Below, piece after piece: positions 40,487-49,475 of a stretch of DNA of 64,000 bases. The DNA is from Parafrigoribacterium_A soli. GTDB lineage: Bacteria; Actinomycetota; Actinomycetes; Actinomycetales; Microbacteriaceae. Made by a program: the position numbers and the translations under genes. Each line of letters starts with the position of its first letter. Position 1 is the stretch's first letter. The stretch lies in contig NZ_JBELNZ010000001.1 of the NCBI RefSeq assembly GCF_040227235.1, positions 310,001-374,000 on the forward strand, in the 5' to 3' direction. Below the pieces are notes generated by a model. The model searched no databases. It was not told the DNA's origin and worked only from the letters and a program-made list of their open reading frames with translations.

Positions 40487-41848
40487 GTGAGCGCCACGAG
40501 AGTCTTCGTCGCCCGTTTGGTCGGGTGCGCCGTTTTCGACCCCGCGGGCGACAAGGTCGGCAGGGTGCGCGATGTGCTCGTCGTCTACCGCAACACGTCC
40601 TCGCCTCGAGTCGTCGGACTCATCGTCGAAGTTCCCGGCAGGCGCCAGGTCTTCCTCTCCATTGGTCGGGTCACGAGTATCGGCTCGGGCCAGATCATCA
40701 CCACCGGGCTCATCAACATGCGGCGCTTCGAACAGCGCGGCGGCGAGGTGCGCGTCATCGCCGAACTGCTCGGCCGCAAGATCACCCTGGTGGACGGTTC
40801 GGGCACGGCCACCATCGAAGACGTGGCGATCGAAGAAGGCGACGACGCCGAGTGGTCGATCACCGACCTCTTTGTGCGCCGTCCGAAGCCCAGCGGCAGC
40901 CCCTTCGCCAAGGGCCAAACGCTCTTCGCCAAGTGGGCCGACGTTCGCGAGAGCAGCGGCAGGCGTGAGGCGCAGTCCGCGACGCAGCTGCTCGCGACCT
41001 ACGAAGACCTACTCCCCGCCGACCTCGCCAACGCCCTCCTCGACCTGCCAGAGCAGCGGATGCTCGAGGTCGCCGAGGAGATGTCGGACGAGCGCCTCGC
41101 CGACGTGCTCGAGGAGATGCCCGAGAGCGAGCAGGTCGGCATCCTCAACCAGCTCGAAGACAATCGTGCGGCCGACGTTCTCGACCAGATGCAGCCGGAT
41201 GACGCGGCCGACCTCATCGCGCAGCTCACCGAGGAGCGCGGCGAGGCCCTCCTCGAGCTCATGCAGCCGGAGGAGGCGGAGGACGTGCGCATGCTCCTCG
41301 CCTATGCGCCCGACACCGCCGGTGGACTCATGACTACCGACCCGATCATCGTGCCCGCCGACGCGACCGTCGCTGAGGGCCTGGCGCTCATCCGTCGTCA
41401 CGAGCTCGCGCCCGCACTCGGCGCTGCGGTATGCGTGACCCTGCCGCCGTACGAGCCTCCCACCGGCCGCCTTCTCGGCATGGTGCACTTCCAGCGGATG
41501 CTGCGCTACCCACCCAACGAACGCCTCGGCACTCTCATCGACCAGAAGCTCGACCCGGTCCGTTCGGATGCCTCGGCCGCCGAGGTCGCGCGCATCCTGG
41601 CCAGCTACAACCTGGTTTCGGTGCCGGTGGTGGACGAGAACCAGCGACTCGTCGGGGTGGTGACCATTGACGATGTCCTCGACTATCTGCTGCCGGACGA
41701 CTGGCGAAGTCACGACGAAGACCAGGCGCTGCCGCCTCGCGCGCGAGCCAGGCAGTCCGCCGTCTCGACCGCGACGGCTCCCATAGCGATACAGCAGGTG
41801 CAGAGAACGACCAACCGGGCAAGGAGGACAGGCAATGGCCAGGGCTAA
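40487..41848 (+). CDS. PRC-barrel, MgtE N-domain and CBS protein without a channel domain
   Basis: 453 residues: a PRC-barrel-like N-terminus (VGRVRDVLVVYR... VVGLIVEVPGRRQVFLSI, about 1-95), the superhelical MgtE intracellular N domain (about 165-280; acidic repeats such as LADVLEEMPESEQVGILNQLEDNRAADVLDQM) and a CBS pair (about 285-405). The transmembrane Mg2+ channel of MgtE is absent, so this is a soluble sensor-like relative. TAAGTT lies 7 nt before the GTG. It overlaps the DUF1003 gene by 14 bp, and Mrp follows. Confidence 0.83.
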   Translation: MSATRVFVARLVGCAVFDPAGDKVGRVRDVLVVYRNTSSPRVVGLIVEVPGRRQVFLSIGRVTSIGSGQIITTGLINMRRFEQRGGEVRVIAELLGRKITLVDGSGTATIEDVAIEEGDDAEWSITDLFVRRPKPSGSPFAKGQTLFAKWADVRESSGRREAQSATQLLATYEDLLPADLANALLDLPEQRMLEVAEEMSDERLADVLEEMPESEQVGILNQLEDNRAADVLDQMQPDDAADLIAQLTEERGEALLELMQPEEAEDVRMLLAYAPDTAGGLMTTDPIIVPADATVAEGLALIRRHELAPALGAAVCVTLPPYEPPTGRLLGMVHFQRMLRYPPNERLGTLIDQKLDPVRSDASAAEVARILASYNLVSVPVVDENQRLVGVVTIDDVLDYLLPDDWRSHDEDQALPPRARARQSAVSTATAPIAIQQVQRTTNRARRTGNGQG

Positions 41849-42380
41849 CCGCGACGACCTCCCGCTCGACTCCCCCAAGGGCCTCCGCACGAGCTTCGTG
41901 CCGCGCTTCACCAGCGGAGGACCCGGCAGCAGCGACCGGATGGGTCGCATGTCCGAGACATTCGCTCGCGCCATGGGAACGCCGTGGTTCCTCGTGGGGC
42001 TCTCGCTGCTCTGCGTCGCGTGGCTCGCTTACAACGTCCTCGCGCCCGTGCAGTGGCGCTTTGACTCTGCGGCCAACGGCTTCACCGCGCTCACGCTCAT
42101 CCTCTCGCTGCAGGCCTCCTACGCGGCCCCGCTCATCCTGCTCGCGCAGAACCGACAGGATGACCGCGACCGCGTGCAGATCGTGCAGGATCGCCAGCGT
42201 GCGGAGCGCAACCTCAACGACACCGAGTACCTCGCCCGCGAGGTGGTTGCGCTGCGACTGGCCATGAAAGACATGGCCACCAAGGACTTCATCAGGGCCG
42301 AACTGCGCTCCCTGCTGGCCGAACTCGATGAACAGCACCGTGACGATAACGAGAAGACAGACGAGGTGACCGCGGAGTGA
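41835..42380 (+). CDS. DUF1003 membrane protein
   Basis: 181 residues with two transmembrane helices (about 52-70 and 83-103), then a charged coiled coil (NRQDDRDRVQIVQDRQRAERNLND). TLILSLQASYAAPLILLAQNRQ is the DUF1003 signature. The ATG lies 14 bp inside the preceding MgtE-N/CBS gene, so expression is coupled and a physical complex is plausible. Confidence 0.87.
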   Translation: MARANRDDLPLDSPKGLRTSFVPRFTSGGPGSSDRMGRMSETFARAMGTPWFLVGLSLLCVAWLAYNVLAPVQWRFDSAANGFTALTLILSLQASYAAPLILLAQNRQDDRDRVQIVQDRQRAERNLNDTEYLAREVVALRLAMKDMATKDFIRAELRSLLAELDEQHRDDNEKTDEVTAE

Positions 42381-42402
42381 GCCGTTCGACGACTCCGCAA
42401 TC

Positions 42403-43605
42403 ATGACCGACCCCACTCCCGTCACGGAGGAGCCGACGAGCTCCCAACCAACCACCGACTCCCCGGCCCTGGTGCACGATCCGAACCCCCTCGAAGAGAA
42501 GGTGTTCCGCGCGCTGACCCAGGTGATCGACCCGGAGATCCGCAAGCCGATCACCGAACTCGACATGGTCAGCTGGATCACCGTGACGGATGCCGGCGAG
42601 GCCAGCGCGGAGATCAAGCTGACGATCGTTGGCTGCCCCGCCGCGCGCACGATCGAGAACAACGTTCGCGCGGCGATCACGGCTGTGCCGGGCGTAACCT
42701 CGGTGGACCTCGTGATGACGTCGATGACCACGCAGGAGCGCAATAAGCTCACCTACAAGCTGCGCAACGGCCGCTCGAAGGCGCTGCAGTTCGGACCGGA
42801 CACCCCCACGCGCGTGTACGCGGTGACGAGCGGCAAGGGCGGCGTCGGCAAGTCCACCGTCACCGCGAACCTCGGCGTGGCGCTCGCTGCGCGAGGGCTG
42901 CGGGTGGGCATCGTGGACGCCGACGTGTTCGGGTTCTCGATCCCCGGCATCCTCGGTATCGCGGGCGAGAAGCCGACGCGCGTGCAGGACATGATCCTGC
43001 CGCCCATCGCCTTCGACGTGAAGGTGATCTCGATCGGCATGTTCGTCGAGTCGGGCACCGCCGTCTCCTGGCGCGGGCCGATGCTGCATCGCACCGTGCA
43101 GCAGTTCCTGACCGACGTGTACTTCGATGAGCTCGACGTGCTGCTGCTCGACCTGCCGCCCGGTACCGGCGACGTGGCGATCTCGATCGGCCAGCTGCTG
43201 CCGTTCGCGGAGGTGCTCGTGGTGACCACGCCGCAGCGCGCCGCCGCCGAGGTCGCCGAACGCAGCGCCCTCGTCGCGCGGCAGACCGGCCAGAGCGTCA
43301 TCGGCGTCATCGAGAACATGGCGGGGATCGTGCAGCAGGACGGCACGGTGCTCGAGCTCTTCGGCAGCGGCGGTGGGGCGGATGCCGCGGCGCGGCTCTC
43401 CACGGACGAGCAGCAGGTGCCGCTGCTGGCCTCCATTCCGCTCAGCGTTGGCCTGCGCGTGGGAGGCGACACCGGCACGCCGATCGTGCTGAGCACCCCG
43501 GATGACCCCGCCGCTGTCGCGATCGCGGGCGTCGCCGAACTGCTGGCCGCGCGCGGCCCGCGACCGGTCGCCGAGCCTCCGGTGGCTGAGACACAGGGTC
43601 ACTGA
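42403..43605 (+). CDS. mrp: Mrp/ApbC iron-sulfur carrier ATPase
   Basis: 400 residues: an N-terminal MIP18/DUF59 domain (about 20-105; VIDPEIRKPITELDMV) and a deviant-Walker ATPase with SGKGGVGKST (near 145), VDADVFGFSIPGILG and LLDLPPGTGDVAI. The CxxC used by ApbC to hold a cluster is missing (GIVQQDGTVLELFG at that place), as I recall for other actinobacterial Mrp proteins. Role: iron-sulfur cluster transfer. Its stop lies in a dispersed-repeat copy. Confidence 0.9.
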   Translation: MTDPTPVTEEPTSSQPTTDSPALVHDPNPLEEKVFRALTQVIDPEIRKPITELDMVSWITVTDAGEASAEIKLTIVGCPAARTIENNVRAAITAVPGVTSVDLVMTSMTTQERNKLTYKLRNGRSKALQFGPDTPTRVYAVTSGKGGVGKSTVTANLGVALAARGLRVGIVDADVFGFSIPGILGIAGEKPTRVQDMILPPIAFDVKVISIGMFVESGTAVSWRGPMLHRTVQQFLTDVYFDELDVLLLDLPPGTGDVAISIGQLLPFAEVLVVTTPQRAAAEVAERSALVARQTGQSVIGVIENMAGIVQQDGTVLELFGSGGGADAAARLSTDEQQVPLLASIPLSVGLRVGGDTGTPIVLSTPDDPAAVAIAGVAELLAARGPRPVAEPPVAETQGH

Positions 43606-43618
43606 GCCTGTCGAAGCG
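43597..43618 (+). repeat. Single dispersed-repeat copy at the mrp stop
   Basis: GGTCACTGAGCCTGTCGAAGCG, one mismatch from the copies at 36.3 kb; the mrp TGA is inside it. Confidence 0.65.
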
Positions 43619-43638
43619 CCGGCGGGTAGAGTCGTCAC

Positions 43639-43830
43639 ATGAAGGCAGGACTCACCGTGTTGGCGATCGGTGCCGTCGTGCTCGTGGGAGCCTGGCTGCT
43701 CGCGTCGAACCTGCCGCCCGCATCCGCCGCTCTGGTCTTTCCGATCGTCGGTCCGATCGTCATCATCGGCGGAGGGCTCAGCACTGTCTGGCTCAAGAAC
43801 GCGCGCGAGCGGCGCGAGTTCAAGGAGTAG
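43639..43830 (+). CDS. Two-helix small membrane protein
   Basis: 63 residues with two transmembrane helices (about 5-22 and 30-50) and a charged tail (KNARERREFKE). TAGAGT (43627-43632) lies 6 nt before the ATG. Its last 11 bp overlap the PLP lyase gene tail to tail. Unknown function. Confidence 0.6.
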   Translation: MKAGLTVLAIGAVVLVGAWLLASNLPPASAALVFPIVGPIVIIGGGLSTVWLKNARERREFKE

Positions 43831-45313
43831 GCGGCTCGACCAGCCGCGCCAGCAGCTCCGTGAGCAGCCGCTCGGTGAGCGGCGCGGGCAGGGCCTCGAT
43901 GAGCGCGATGAACGGCGCCATTCGCTCGGGCAGCTGTGACGATACATCCCCCGGCGTGATCAGCCCGATCTGCGCGAGCAGGCCGTATGCCGACTCCGAG
44001 GTCAGCGGGGCGGCATCCGGAGCCGACAGGCCAGCCACGATCTCCGGGGGCAGACCGCCGAGCACGTCAGACGCGGTCACCGGCGGCAGCCCGCGCACCT
44101 CGTCGGCGGCGAGAACGACCGCCGCGCCGAGCTCGTCGAGCACTCCCTCGGTGACGGGCGTGACCGTGATGTGCGTGGTGTGCGGCAGGTGGCTCCCGTC
44201 GGACTGCACGAGCCCGGGCTGCAGCTGGAGCAACCAGCCGTGACCTCGCGCCTGATCCGCCCAGTGGTGCGGGTCAACCCGTTCGTCGGCCGGAACCGAC
44301 TCGTCCGTGGCGACCGCGAGCAGCGGACCCACAGGTTTGCCGACGACGCGCAGCCCCGGAATGCTGCCGACGAGCGCGACGAGCGCATGCGTCGACCGCT
44401 CGCACGACTCGGCGAGCGCCGCAAAGCCCGGCGTCCCGAGCGCGTGGATGATCGCCCATGCCGCGGCGAGCGCCCCTGCGGACTTCGATCCGAGCATCGT
44501 CGGGTTGACCACCGGATACCCAGGCCATCGCGTGGTCGCGAAATACTGGGCGCGCTGCCTGTCCCGCCCGCGCTGCAGCAGAACGGATGCACCCTTCGGC
44601 GCGTAGCCGAACTTGTGCAGGTCTGCGCTCACGCTCGTGACGCCCGGCAGCCGGAAGTCCCACGGCGGCAGGTCCGACCAGAACGGCAGCACCCACCCGC
44701 CGATGCACGCGTCGACGTGACAGTCAATGCCCGCCGCGAGGCACGCGGCCGCGACCTCCTCGATCGGGTCGAGCACCGCGAAGGGGTAGGAGGGTGCGGA
44801 GACCACGACGAGCGCGACGTCGTCGCCGAGCCGCTCGAGGATCCGCGCGGCGGGCAGCGTGCCGTCCTGGTCCACCGGCACGAGGTCGAGGTCGAGCCCG
44901 AAGTAGTGCGCCGCCTTCTGGAAGGCCGCGTGCGCCGTGACCGGGGCGAGCAGCCTCGGCGTTCCGGCGTGGGTCGCCCGCCAGGTGTCCCGCGCCGTCT
45001 TCACGGCGAGCAGGCAACTCTCGGTGCCGCCGGTCGTGACCGTTCCGACGACATCCGCGTTGCCGTGCAGCATCGCGCGGGCGAAGCCGATCACCTCGCA
45101 CTCCATCACCGCGACCGAGGTGAACGTGGTCGGGTCGAGTCCGTTCACCGGCTGCACCATGCGAATCGCGGCGGCGGCGAGCTCGTCGAGCTCGGCGAGG
45201 CCGGAGTCGTAGACGTAGGAGAGCACGTGACCGCCGTGCGTGGGCGCATCCGCCTCTCGCAGGGAGGCCAGTCGCTCCAGAATGTCGGAAGGCTGCTCGA
45301 CGAACGAGGTCAC
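43820..45313 (-). CDS. PLP-dependent lyase resembling sphingosine-1-phosphate lyase
   Basis: 497 residues of the group II decarboxylase fold. VTTGGTESCLLAVKTARD, DCHVDACIGGWVLPFW and SVSADLHKFGYAPKGAS (PLP lysine in HKFGYAPKG) resemble S1P lyase more than glutamate or DOPA decarboxylases; TRWPGYPVVNPTMLGSKSAG also corresponds. A ~90-residue helical C-terminal extension is added. S1P lyase cleaves a phosphorylated sphingoid base to a fatty aldehyde and phosphoethanolamine. The GTG 45313 overlaps the transporter stop (GTGA), with GAGGTG upstream. The substrate is unproven; a plain amino-acid decarboxylase is the alternative. Confidence 0.72.
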   Translation of the reverse strand: MTSFVEQPSDILERLASLREADAPTHGGHVLSYVYDSGLAELDELAAAAIRMVQPVNGLDPTTFTSVAVMECEVIGFARAMLHGNADVVGTVTTGGTESCLLAVKTARDTWRATHAGTPRLLAPVTAHAAFQKAAHYFGLDLDLVPVDQDGTLPAARILERLGDDVALVVVSAPSYPFAVLDPIEEVAAACLAAGIDCHVDACIGGWVLPFWSDLPPWDFRLPGVTSVSADLHKFGYAPKGASVLLQRGRDRQRAQYFATTRWPGYPVVNPTMLGSKSAGALAAAWAIIHALGTPGFAALAESCERSTHALVALVGSIPGLRVVGKPVGPLLAVATDESVPADERVDPHHWADQARGHGWLLQLQPGLVQSDGSHLPHTTHITVTPVTEGVLDELGAAVVLAADEVRGLPPVTASDVLGGLPPEIVAGLSAPDAAPLTSESAYGLLAQIGLITPGDVSSQLPERMAPFIALIEALPAPLTERLLTELLARLVEPPTP

Positions 45314-46668
45314 GCCGTCACCTCGATGTCGGCCTTGCGCAGCGGATACCGCGCGAACGACCACAGGCTCAGCGCGATGATCACGGCGGGCACGATGCTG
45401 AAGCTCAGCACGATGCCCGCGACCGCCGAGTCCGGCTGCTCCTTCACCGCGCCGGCGACGCCCGCGACGTATCCGGATGCCGCCAGCACCACCGTGAGCA
45501 CGCTCGCTCCCAGCGCCATCCCCGCGGTCTCCCCCGCCGTCCACACTCCCCCGAACGCGCCGGCCTGGCCCTCCCCGTGCGTGAGCGCGTCGTGCGAGAT
45601 CACGTCGGGCAGCATCGCCATCGGCAGCGACTGCATACCGGCGTAGCCTGCGCCGGCGAGCGCGACGGGCAGGTACACCCAGTCGCCCGGGAACCAGAGC
45701 AGCACAAGCATGCTGAGCGCCGCGATGCCGAACAGGATGCTCGCCCACACGAAGCCGCGCTCCTTGCCCACGCGCTTCGCGAGCACACCCCACAGGGGCG
45801 CGGCGCCGAGTGCCGGTGCGATAAGCGCGATGAACAGTAGCGTCACGGCGCTCTCGCTGTTGAGCACCCACGTGGCCACGTACTGAGCGCCGGCGAGCAT
45901 GAGCCCCGTGGCGAGTCCCTGCAGCAGGAAGGTGAGCAACAGGGCGCGGAACGCCGGGCTGCGGCGCAGAGTGCGGATGCCCGCCGCGTAGTTCTCGCGC
46001 ACCGAGACCCTGGGCGCATCCGAGAACCCGGTGTTGCGCGGCGCGACGAAGCTCGAGACGAGCATCCCGAACCCGATGACGAGTCCCGCGACGACCGCCA
46101 TGATGAAGTACTTGAAGAACCCCTCGCCGAGGTCGCGCAGCGCGGGACCGCCCGCACCGAACAGCAGGATGGCGAAGGTCAACACCACGACCCGCCACGA
46201 CAGCAGCCGCGTGCGTTCGTCGTAATCGGCCACCAGCTCCGCCGGCAGGGCGATGTACGGCACCTGAAACAGGCTGAACGCGGTGGCGGTGAGAATGAAT
46301 GCCACGAGCACCCACAGCCCGGAGACGATGGGCGGCAGCCCCGTGGGCACGGCGAAGGTGAGGATGAAGAACACCGGCAGGGCGAGCGAGCCGAGCACCA
46401 TGAGCCGCCGCCTCGATGCGGTCAGCGCGAGACTGCGATCACTGCGAGCACCGATGACCGGGTCGATGATCACGTCCCAGATCTTCGCCATCGTCACGAG
46501 GAGCCCGGCGAGAATGGCCGCCACTCCCAGCGTGTCGGTCAGGTAGTAGACCAGCACGAGCCCCGGCAGGGTGGCGAAACCTCCCGTGCCGAGCGATCCG
46601 ATGGCATAACCGGCGACGGTTCTGCGGGGCAGGGTTGAGCGAGGCGATGTGCGCTCCAGTGCGACCAT
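45310..46668 (-). CDS. MFS_2 (GPH/MFSD2-like) transporter
   Basis: 452 residues with twelve transmembrane helices; GYAIGSLGTGGFATLPGLVLVYYLTDTLG at the start, KIWDVIIDPVIGARSDRS in the first cytoplasmic loop and QVPYIALPAELVADYDERTRL are MFS_2 signatures. The family includes bacterial sugar:cation symporters and vertebrate MFSD2 lysolipid and S1P carriers. TACACT lies 6 nt before the ATG 46668, deciding the start over 46716. It is translationally coupled to the lyase gene and divergent from the aldehyde dehydrogenase. Confidence 0.85.
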   Translation of the reverse strand: MVALERTSPRSTLPRRTVAGYAIGSLGTGGFATLPGLVLVYYLTDTLGVAAILAGLLVTMAKIWDVIIDPVIGARSDRSLALTASRRRLMVLGSLALPVFFILTFAVPTGLPPIVSGLWVLVAFILTATAFSLFQVPYIALPAELVADYDERTRLLSWRVVVLTFAILLFGAGGPALRDLGEGFFKYFIMAVVAGLVIGFGMLVSSFVAPRNTGFSDAPRVSVRENYAAGIRTLRRSPAFRALLLTFLLQGLATGLMLAGAQYVATWVLNSESAVTLLFIALIAPALGAAPLWGVLAKRVGKERGFVWASILFGIAALSMLVLLWFPGDWVYLPVALAGAGYAGMQSLPMAMLPDVISHDALTHGEGQAGAFGGVWTAGETAGMALGASVLTVVLAASGYVAGVAGAVKEQPDSAVAGIVLSFSIVPAVIIALSLWSFARYPLRKADIEVTA

Positions 46669-46746
46669 TTCGAGAGTGTAGCGCGGCCGCCACACGCTGG
46701 CGGCCCGCCTCAGCACCGGGCGGAGAAGCGCGGCTTACAATAAGCC
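46669..46746. promoter_or_regulatory. Divergent leaderless promoters, transporter and dehydrogenase
   Basis: TACACT (minus strand, 46680-46675) lies 6 nt before the transporter ATG, and TACAAT (46736-46741) lies 5 nt before the dehydrogenase ATG, 78 bp apart. Confidence 0.55.
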
Positions 46747-48297
46747 ATGCCCGGCGCCCCTCTCGAACGATCGGTTATCGACGAGCTCGATCGCGATCTT
46801 CACTCTTCACGCGCGTCGAGCACCGCAGTGTTCGCACCGTTCAGCGGTGAAGTCTTGCACGAGCTGCCGATGAGCACGGTCACCGACGTGCAGGATGCCG
46901 CCGCGCGAGCGCAGCTCGCACAACTCCTCTGGCAGGAGGGTGGTTGGGCCTATCGCCGCAGGATCCTGCTGCGCGCGCACGACCTCTTGCTGGAGCGGCG
47001 CGAGCTCCTCCTCGATGCCGTGCAGACCGAGACCGGCAAGACCCGTGGCCAGGCATTCGAAGAGGTGTTCATGGGCGCGGGGGTCACGCGCTACTACGCG
47101 CTCTCCGCGCGATCGATGCTGCGCACCCGCCGCCATCGCGCCGGCATCCCGCTCGTGCTCATCACGCGCGTCGAATACCGCCCCAAGGGCGTCGTCGGCG
47201 TCATCACGCCGTGGAACTACCCGTTGAGCCTCAGCCTCATGGATGTGGTTCCCGCGCTCGCCGCAGGCAACGCCGTCGTGCAGAAGGCCGACAACCAGGG
47301 CGCGCTCAGCATCCTCGCCGCGAGGCGCGCGTTCATCGACGCAGGATTACCCGCGGAGCTGTGGCCGGTCGTCGCGGGCGACGGCGCCGAGATCGGCGGC
47401 GCGGTCATCGACGCCTGCGACTACGTGTGCTTCACCGGCTCCACCGCCACCGGGCGCGTCGTCGGTGTGCAGGCGGCCACCAATCTGATCGGTGCCTCTC
47501 TCGAACTCGGCGGCAAGAATCCCCTCATCGTGCTCGACGACGTGAACCCCAAGAAGGCCGCCGCGAGCGCGGTGTACGCGTGCTTCGCCTCGCTCGGGCA
47601 ACTCTGCGTCTCGATCGAGCGTCTCTACGTGCATCGGGCGGTCGCGGAGGAGTTCACGAGGGAATTCGTCGCGAGAACGCAGGCACTCGTGCAGGGCGCC
47701 GCGTTCGACTACTCGAGCGATGTGGGTTCGCTCACGCTCCCGTCGCAGCTCGAGCGGGTGCAGGCCCACGTCGATGACGCGGTCGCCAAGGGCGCGACCG
47801 TTCTCACCGGCGGCAGGGCGAGGCCCGACCTTGGGCCGCTGTTCTACGAACCGACGGTGCTCAGCAACGTGACGGATGACATGGCCTGCGTCATCGGGGA
47901 GACCTTCGGCCCCGTCGTGTCCATCACCGTCGTCGACTCGGAGGACGAGGCGATCATCGCGGCCAACGACTCGCCCTACGGGCTCAACGCATCCATTTTC
48001 ACCGGCTCGGTGCGTCGCGGTCGCGAACTCGCAAGCGCCATCGACGCGGGAAGCGTGAACATCAACGAGGGCTACCGCGCGAGCTTCTCCTCGGTCGACG
48101 CCCCGATGGGCGGCATGAAGCAGTCAGGCCTCGGGCGCCGCAACGGCCGCGTCGGGCTGCTGCGCTTCGTCGAGGCCCGCACGGTCGCCGAGTCGACCGG
48201 GCTACTCACGCTCCCCCGTACCGGCGCAGAGTTCGCTCGGATGACCGGGCTCATGCTCACGCTACTTCGCGCGCTGAAGGCGCTCCGCCGCCGCTAG
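46747..48297 (+). CDS. NAD(P)-dependent aldehyde dehydrogenase (succinate-semialdehyde type)
   Basis: 516 residues. GVITPWNYPLSLSLMDVVPAL, GSTATGRVVG, the catalytic Glu in LELGGKNP and the catalytic Cys in GQLCVSIERLYVH are intact. Closest in texture to actinobacterial succinate-semialdehyde dehydrogenase 2. The C-terminus ends with an amphipathic, basic helix (MTGLMLTLLRALKALRRR) that could dock on the membrane, as in fatty aldehyde dehydrogenases. Divergent from the MFS_2/lyase operon, so it may oxidise the aldehyde released by that lyase. Confidence 0.85.
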   Translation: MPGAPLERSVIDELDRDLHSSRASSTAVFAPFSGEVLHELPMSTVTDVQDAAARAQLAQLLWQEGGWAYRRRILLRAHDLLLERRELLLDAVQTETGKTRGQAFEEVFMGAGVTRYYALSARSMLRTRRHRAGIPLVLITRVEYRPKGVVGVITPWNYPLSLSLMDVVPALAAGNAVVQKADNQGALSILAARRAFIDAGLPAELWPVVAGDGAEIGGAVIDACDYVCFTGSTATGRVVGVQAATNLIGASLELGGKNPLIVLDDVNPKKAAASAVYACFASLGQLCVSIERLYVHRAVAEEFTREFVARTQALVQGAAFDYSSDVGSLTLPSQLERVQAHVDDAVAKGATVLTGGRARPDLGPLFYEPTVLSNVTDDMACVIGETFGPVVSITVVDSEDEAIIAANDSPYGLNASIFTGSVRRGRELASAIDAGSVNINEGYRASFSSVDAPMGGMKQSGLGRRNGRVGLLRFVEARTVAESTGLLTLPRTGAEFARMTGLMLTLLRALKALRRR

Positions 48298-48321
48298 TGC
48301 GGGCCGCGACCGAACGTCGGC

Positions 48322-48675
48322 TCAGGTGGCCTCGTCATCGAACGGCGCTGGACCGTCGCCGAGGGTGCTCTTGCGCTCTGCCGACGCGGATGCCTGAACG
48401 GGCCTCGCCGTGACCGACTCGAACTCGTCGGCGAGAGCCTCGCGGATGATGCGGCGCGGGTCGTACTGCCGAGGGTCGAGCTTCTGCCAGTCGACGTCGT
48501 CGAAGTCGGGGCCCATCTCGTCGCGCAGACGATCCTTCGCGCCATCCGCCATCCTGCGCACGCTCTTGACGAATCGGGCCAGCTGAGCCGCGTAACCGGG
48601 CAGGCGCTCCGGGCCAAGCAGGAAGACCGCGATCACCGCGATCACCAGCAGCTTGTCGAAGGTCAGCCCGAACAT
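48322..48675 (-). CDS. tatB: Twin-arginine translocase subunit TatB
   Basis: 117 residues: one N-terminal transmembrane helix (FGLTFDKLLVIAVIAVFLLGPERLPGYAAQL; the GPERLP hinge is diagnostic), an amphipathic helix (ARFVKSVRRMADGAKDRL) and a disordered tail. TAGTCT lies 6 nt before the ATG (leaderless). A Tat substrate, EfeB, is encoded in this window. Confidence 0.9.
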   Translation of the reverse strand: MFGLTFDKLLVIAVIAVFLLGPERLPGYAAQLARFVKSVRRMADGAKDRLRDEMGPDFDDVDWQKLDPRQYDPRRIIREALADEFESVTARPVQASASAERKSTLGDGPAPFDDEAT

Positions 48676-48793
48676 TGGTCCAGACTAACCGGTTCCGAGC
48701 GCTCCGCGGTGCACTCACAGCCCGCCGTGACGCGGCGCGCCAACGGAGCGCGCAACCTCCGCGGCCCTACGCTGATGGGCGAGGAGAACCACT

Positions 48794-49423
48794 GTGTCTG
48801 ACAAAGATTCCAACTGGAGATTTGCCGAGGAATTCGGCACCGAGCGCGAGGACATCGCGCAGCTTCGCCGGCATGCGCTGGAGCTCGGTCTCGAGCCCGT
48901 GACGCCCGCGATCGGCGCCCAGCTCGCGGTGGTTGCGGCCGCCACCTCCGCCACGAACATCATCGAGATCGGCACCGGCGTTGGCGTCAGTGGCCTCTGG
49001 ATGCTGTGCGGCGCGCCCGCGGCGACCCTCACCTCGATCGACATCGAGACCGACTACCAGCAAACCGCGAGGAAGGCGTTCCTCGACGCGGGATTGCCGG
49101 CCAACCACATCCGGCTCATCACCGGTCGCGCACGCGAGGTTCTGCCGCGCATGAACGAGCAGTCCTACGACATCGTGCTCGTGGATGGCGACCCGCAGTC
49201 CGTGATCGAGTACGTCGAACACGCCCTGCGCCTGGTGCGCCCAGGCGGTTCGGTGCTCGTGCCCCACGCTCTCTGGCGTGGACGCGTTGCCGACCCCGCC
49301 CAGCGCGACGATATCGTCACGGGCTTCCGCACGCTGCTGAAGGAGATCGGCGACTCCGAAGCCGTGATCAGCGCACTGTCACCCGTGGGCGACGGACTGC
49401 TTCACATCACGCGGCTCGCCTGA
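48794..49423 (+). CDS. SAM-dependent O-methyltransferase
   Basis: 209 residues of the class I methyltransferase_3 type: IIEIGTGVGVSGLWML (SAM loop), SIDIETDYQQTARKAF, YDIVLVDGDPQSVIEYVEHALRLVRPGG and a C-terminal strand GDGLLHITRL. Related to Rv1220c. GTG start, GGCGAGGAG upstream. The substrate is unknown. Confidence 0.85.
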   Translation: MSDKDSNWRFAEEFGTEREDIAQLRRHALELGLEPVTPAIGAQLAVVAAATSATNIIEIGTGVGVSGLWMLCGAPAATLTSIDIETDYQQTARKAFLDAGLPANHIRLITGRAREVLPRMNEQSYDIVLVDGDPQSVIEYVEHALRLVRPGGSVLVPHALWRGRVADPAQRDDIVTGFRTLLKEIGDSEAVISALSPVGDGLLHITRLA

Positions 49424-49475
49424 GCCAGCCGGCGCGCTGCTGCGTGCAATGAGCGTCAGGCGCCCGTCGCTGCTA

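Noticed and set aside
45314..46315. N-terminal extension of the PLP lyase over the transporter gene
   Set aside because: Arg/Gly/His-rich antisense-like composition on the same strand in another frame; the GTGA junction gives the proper start.
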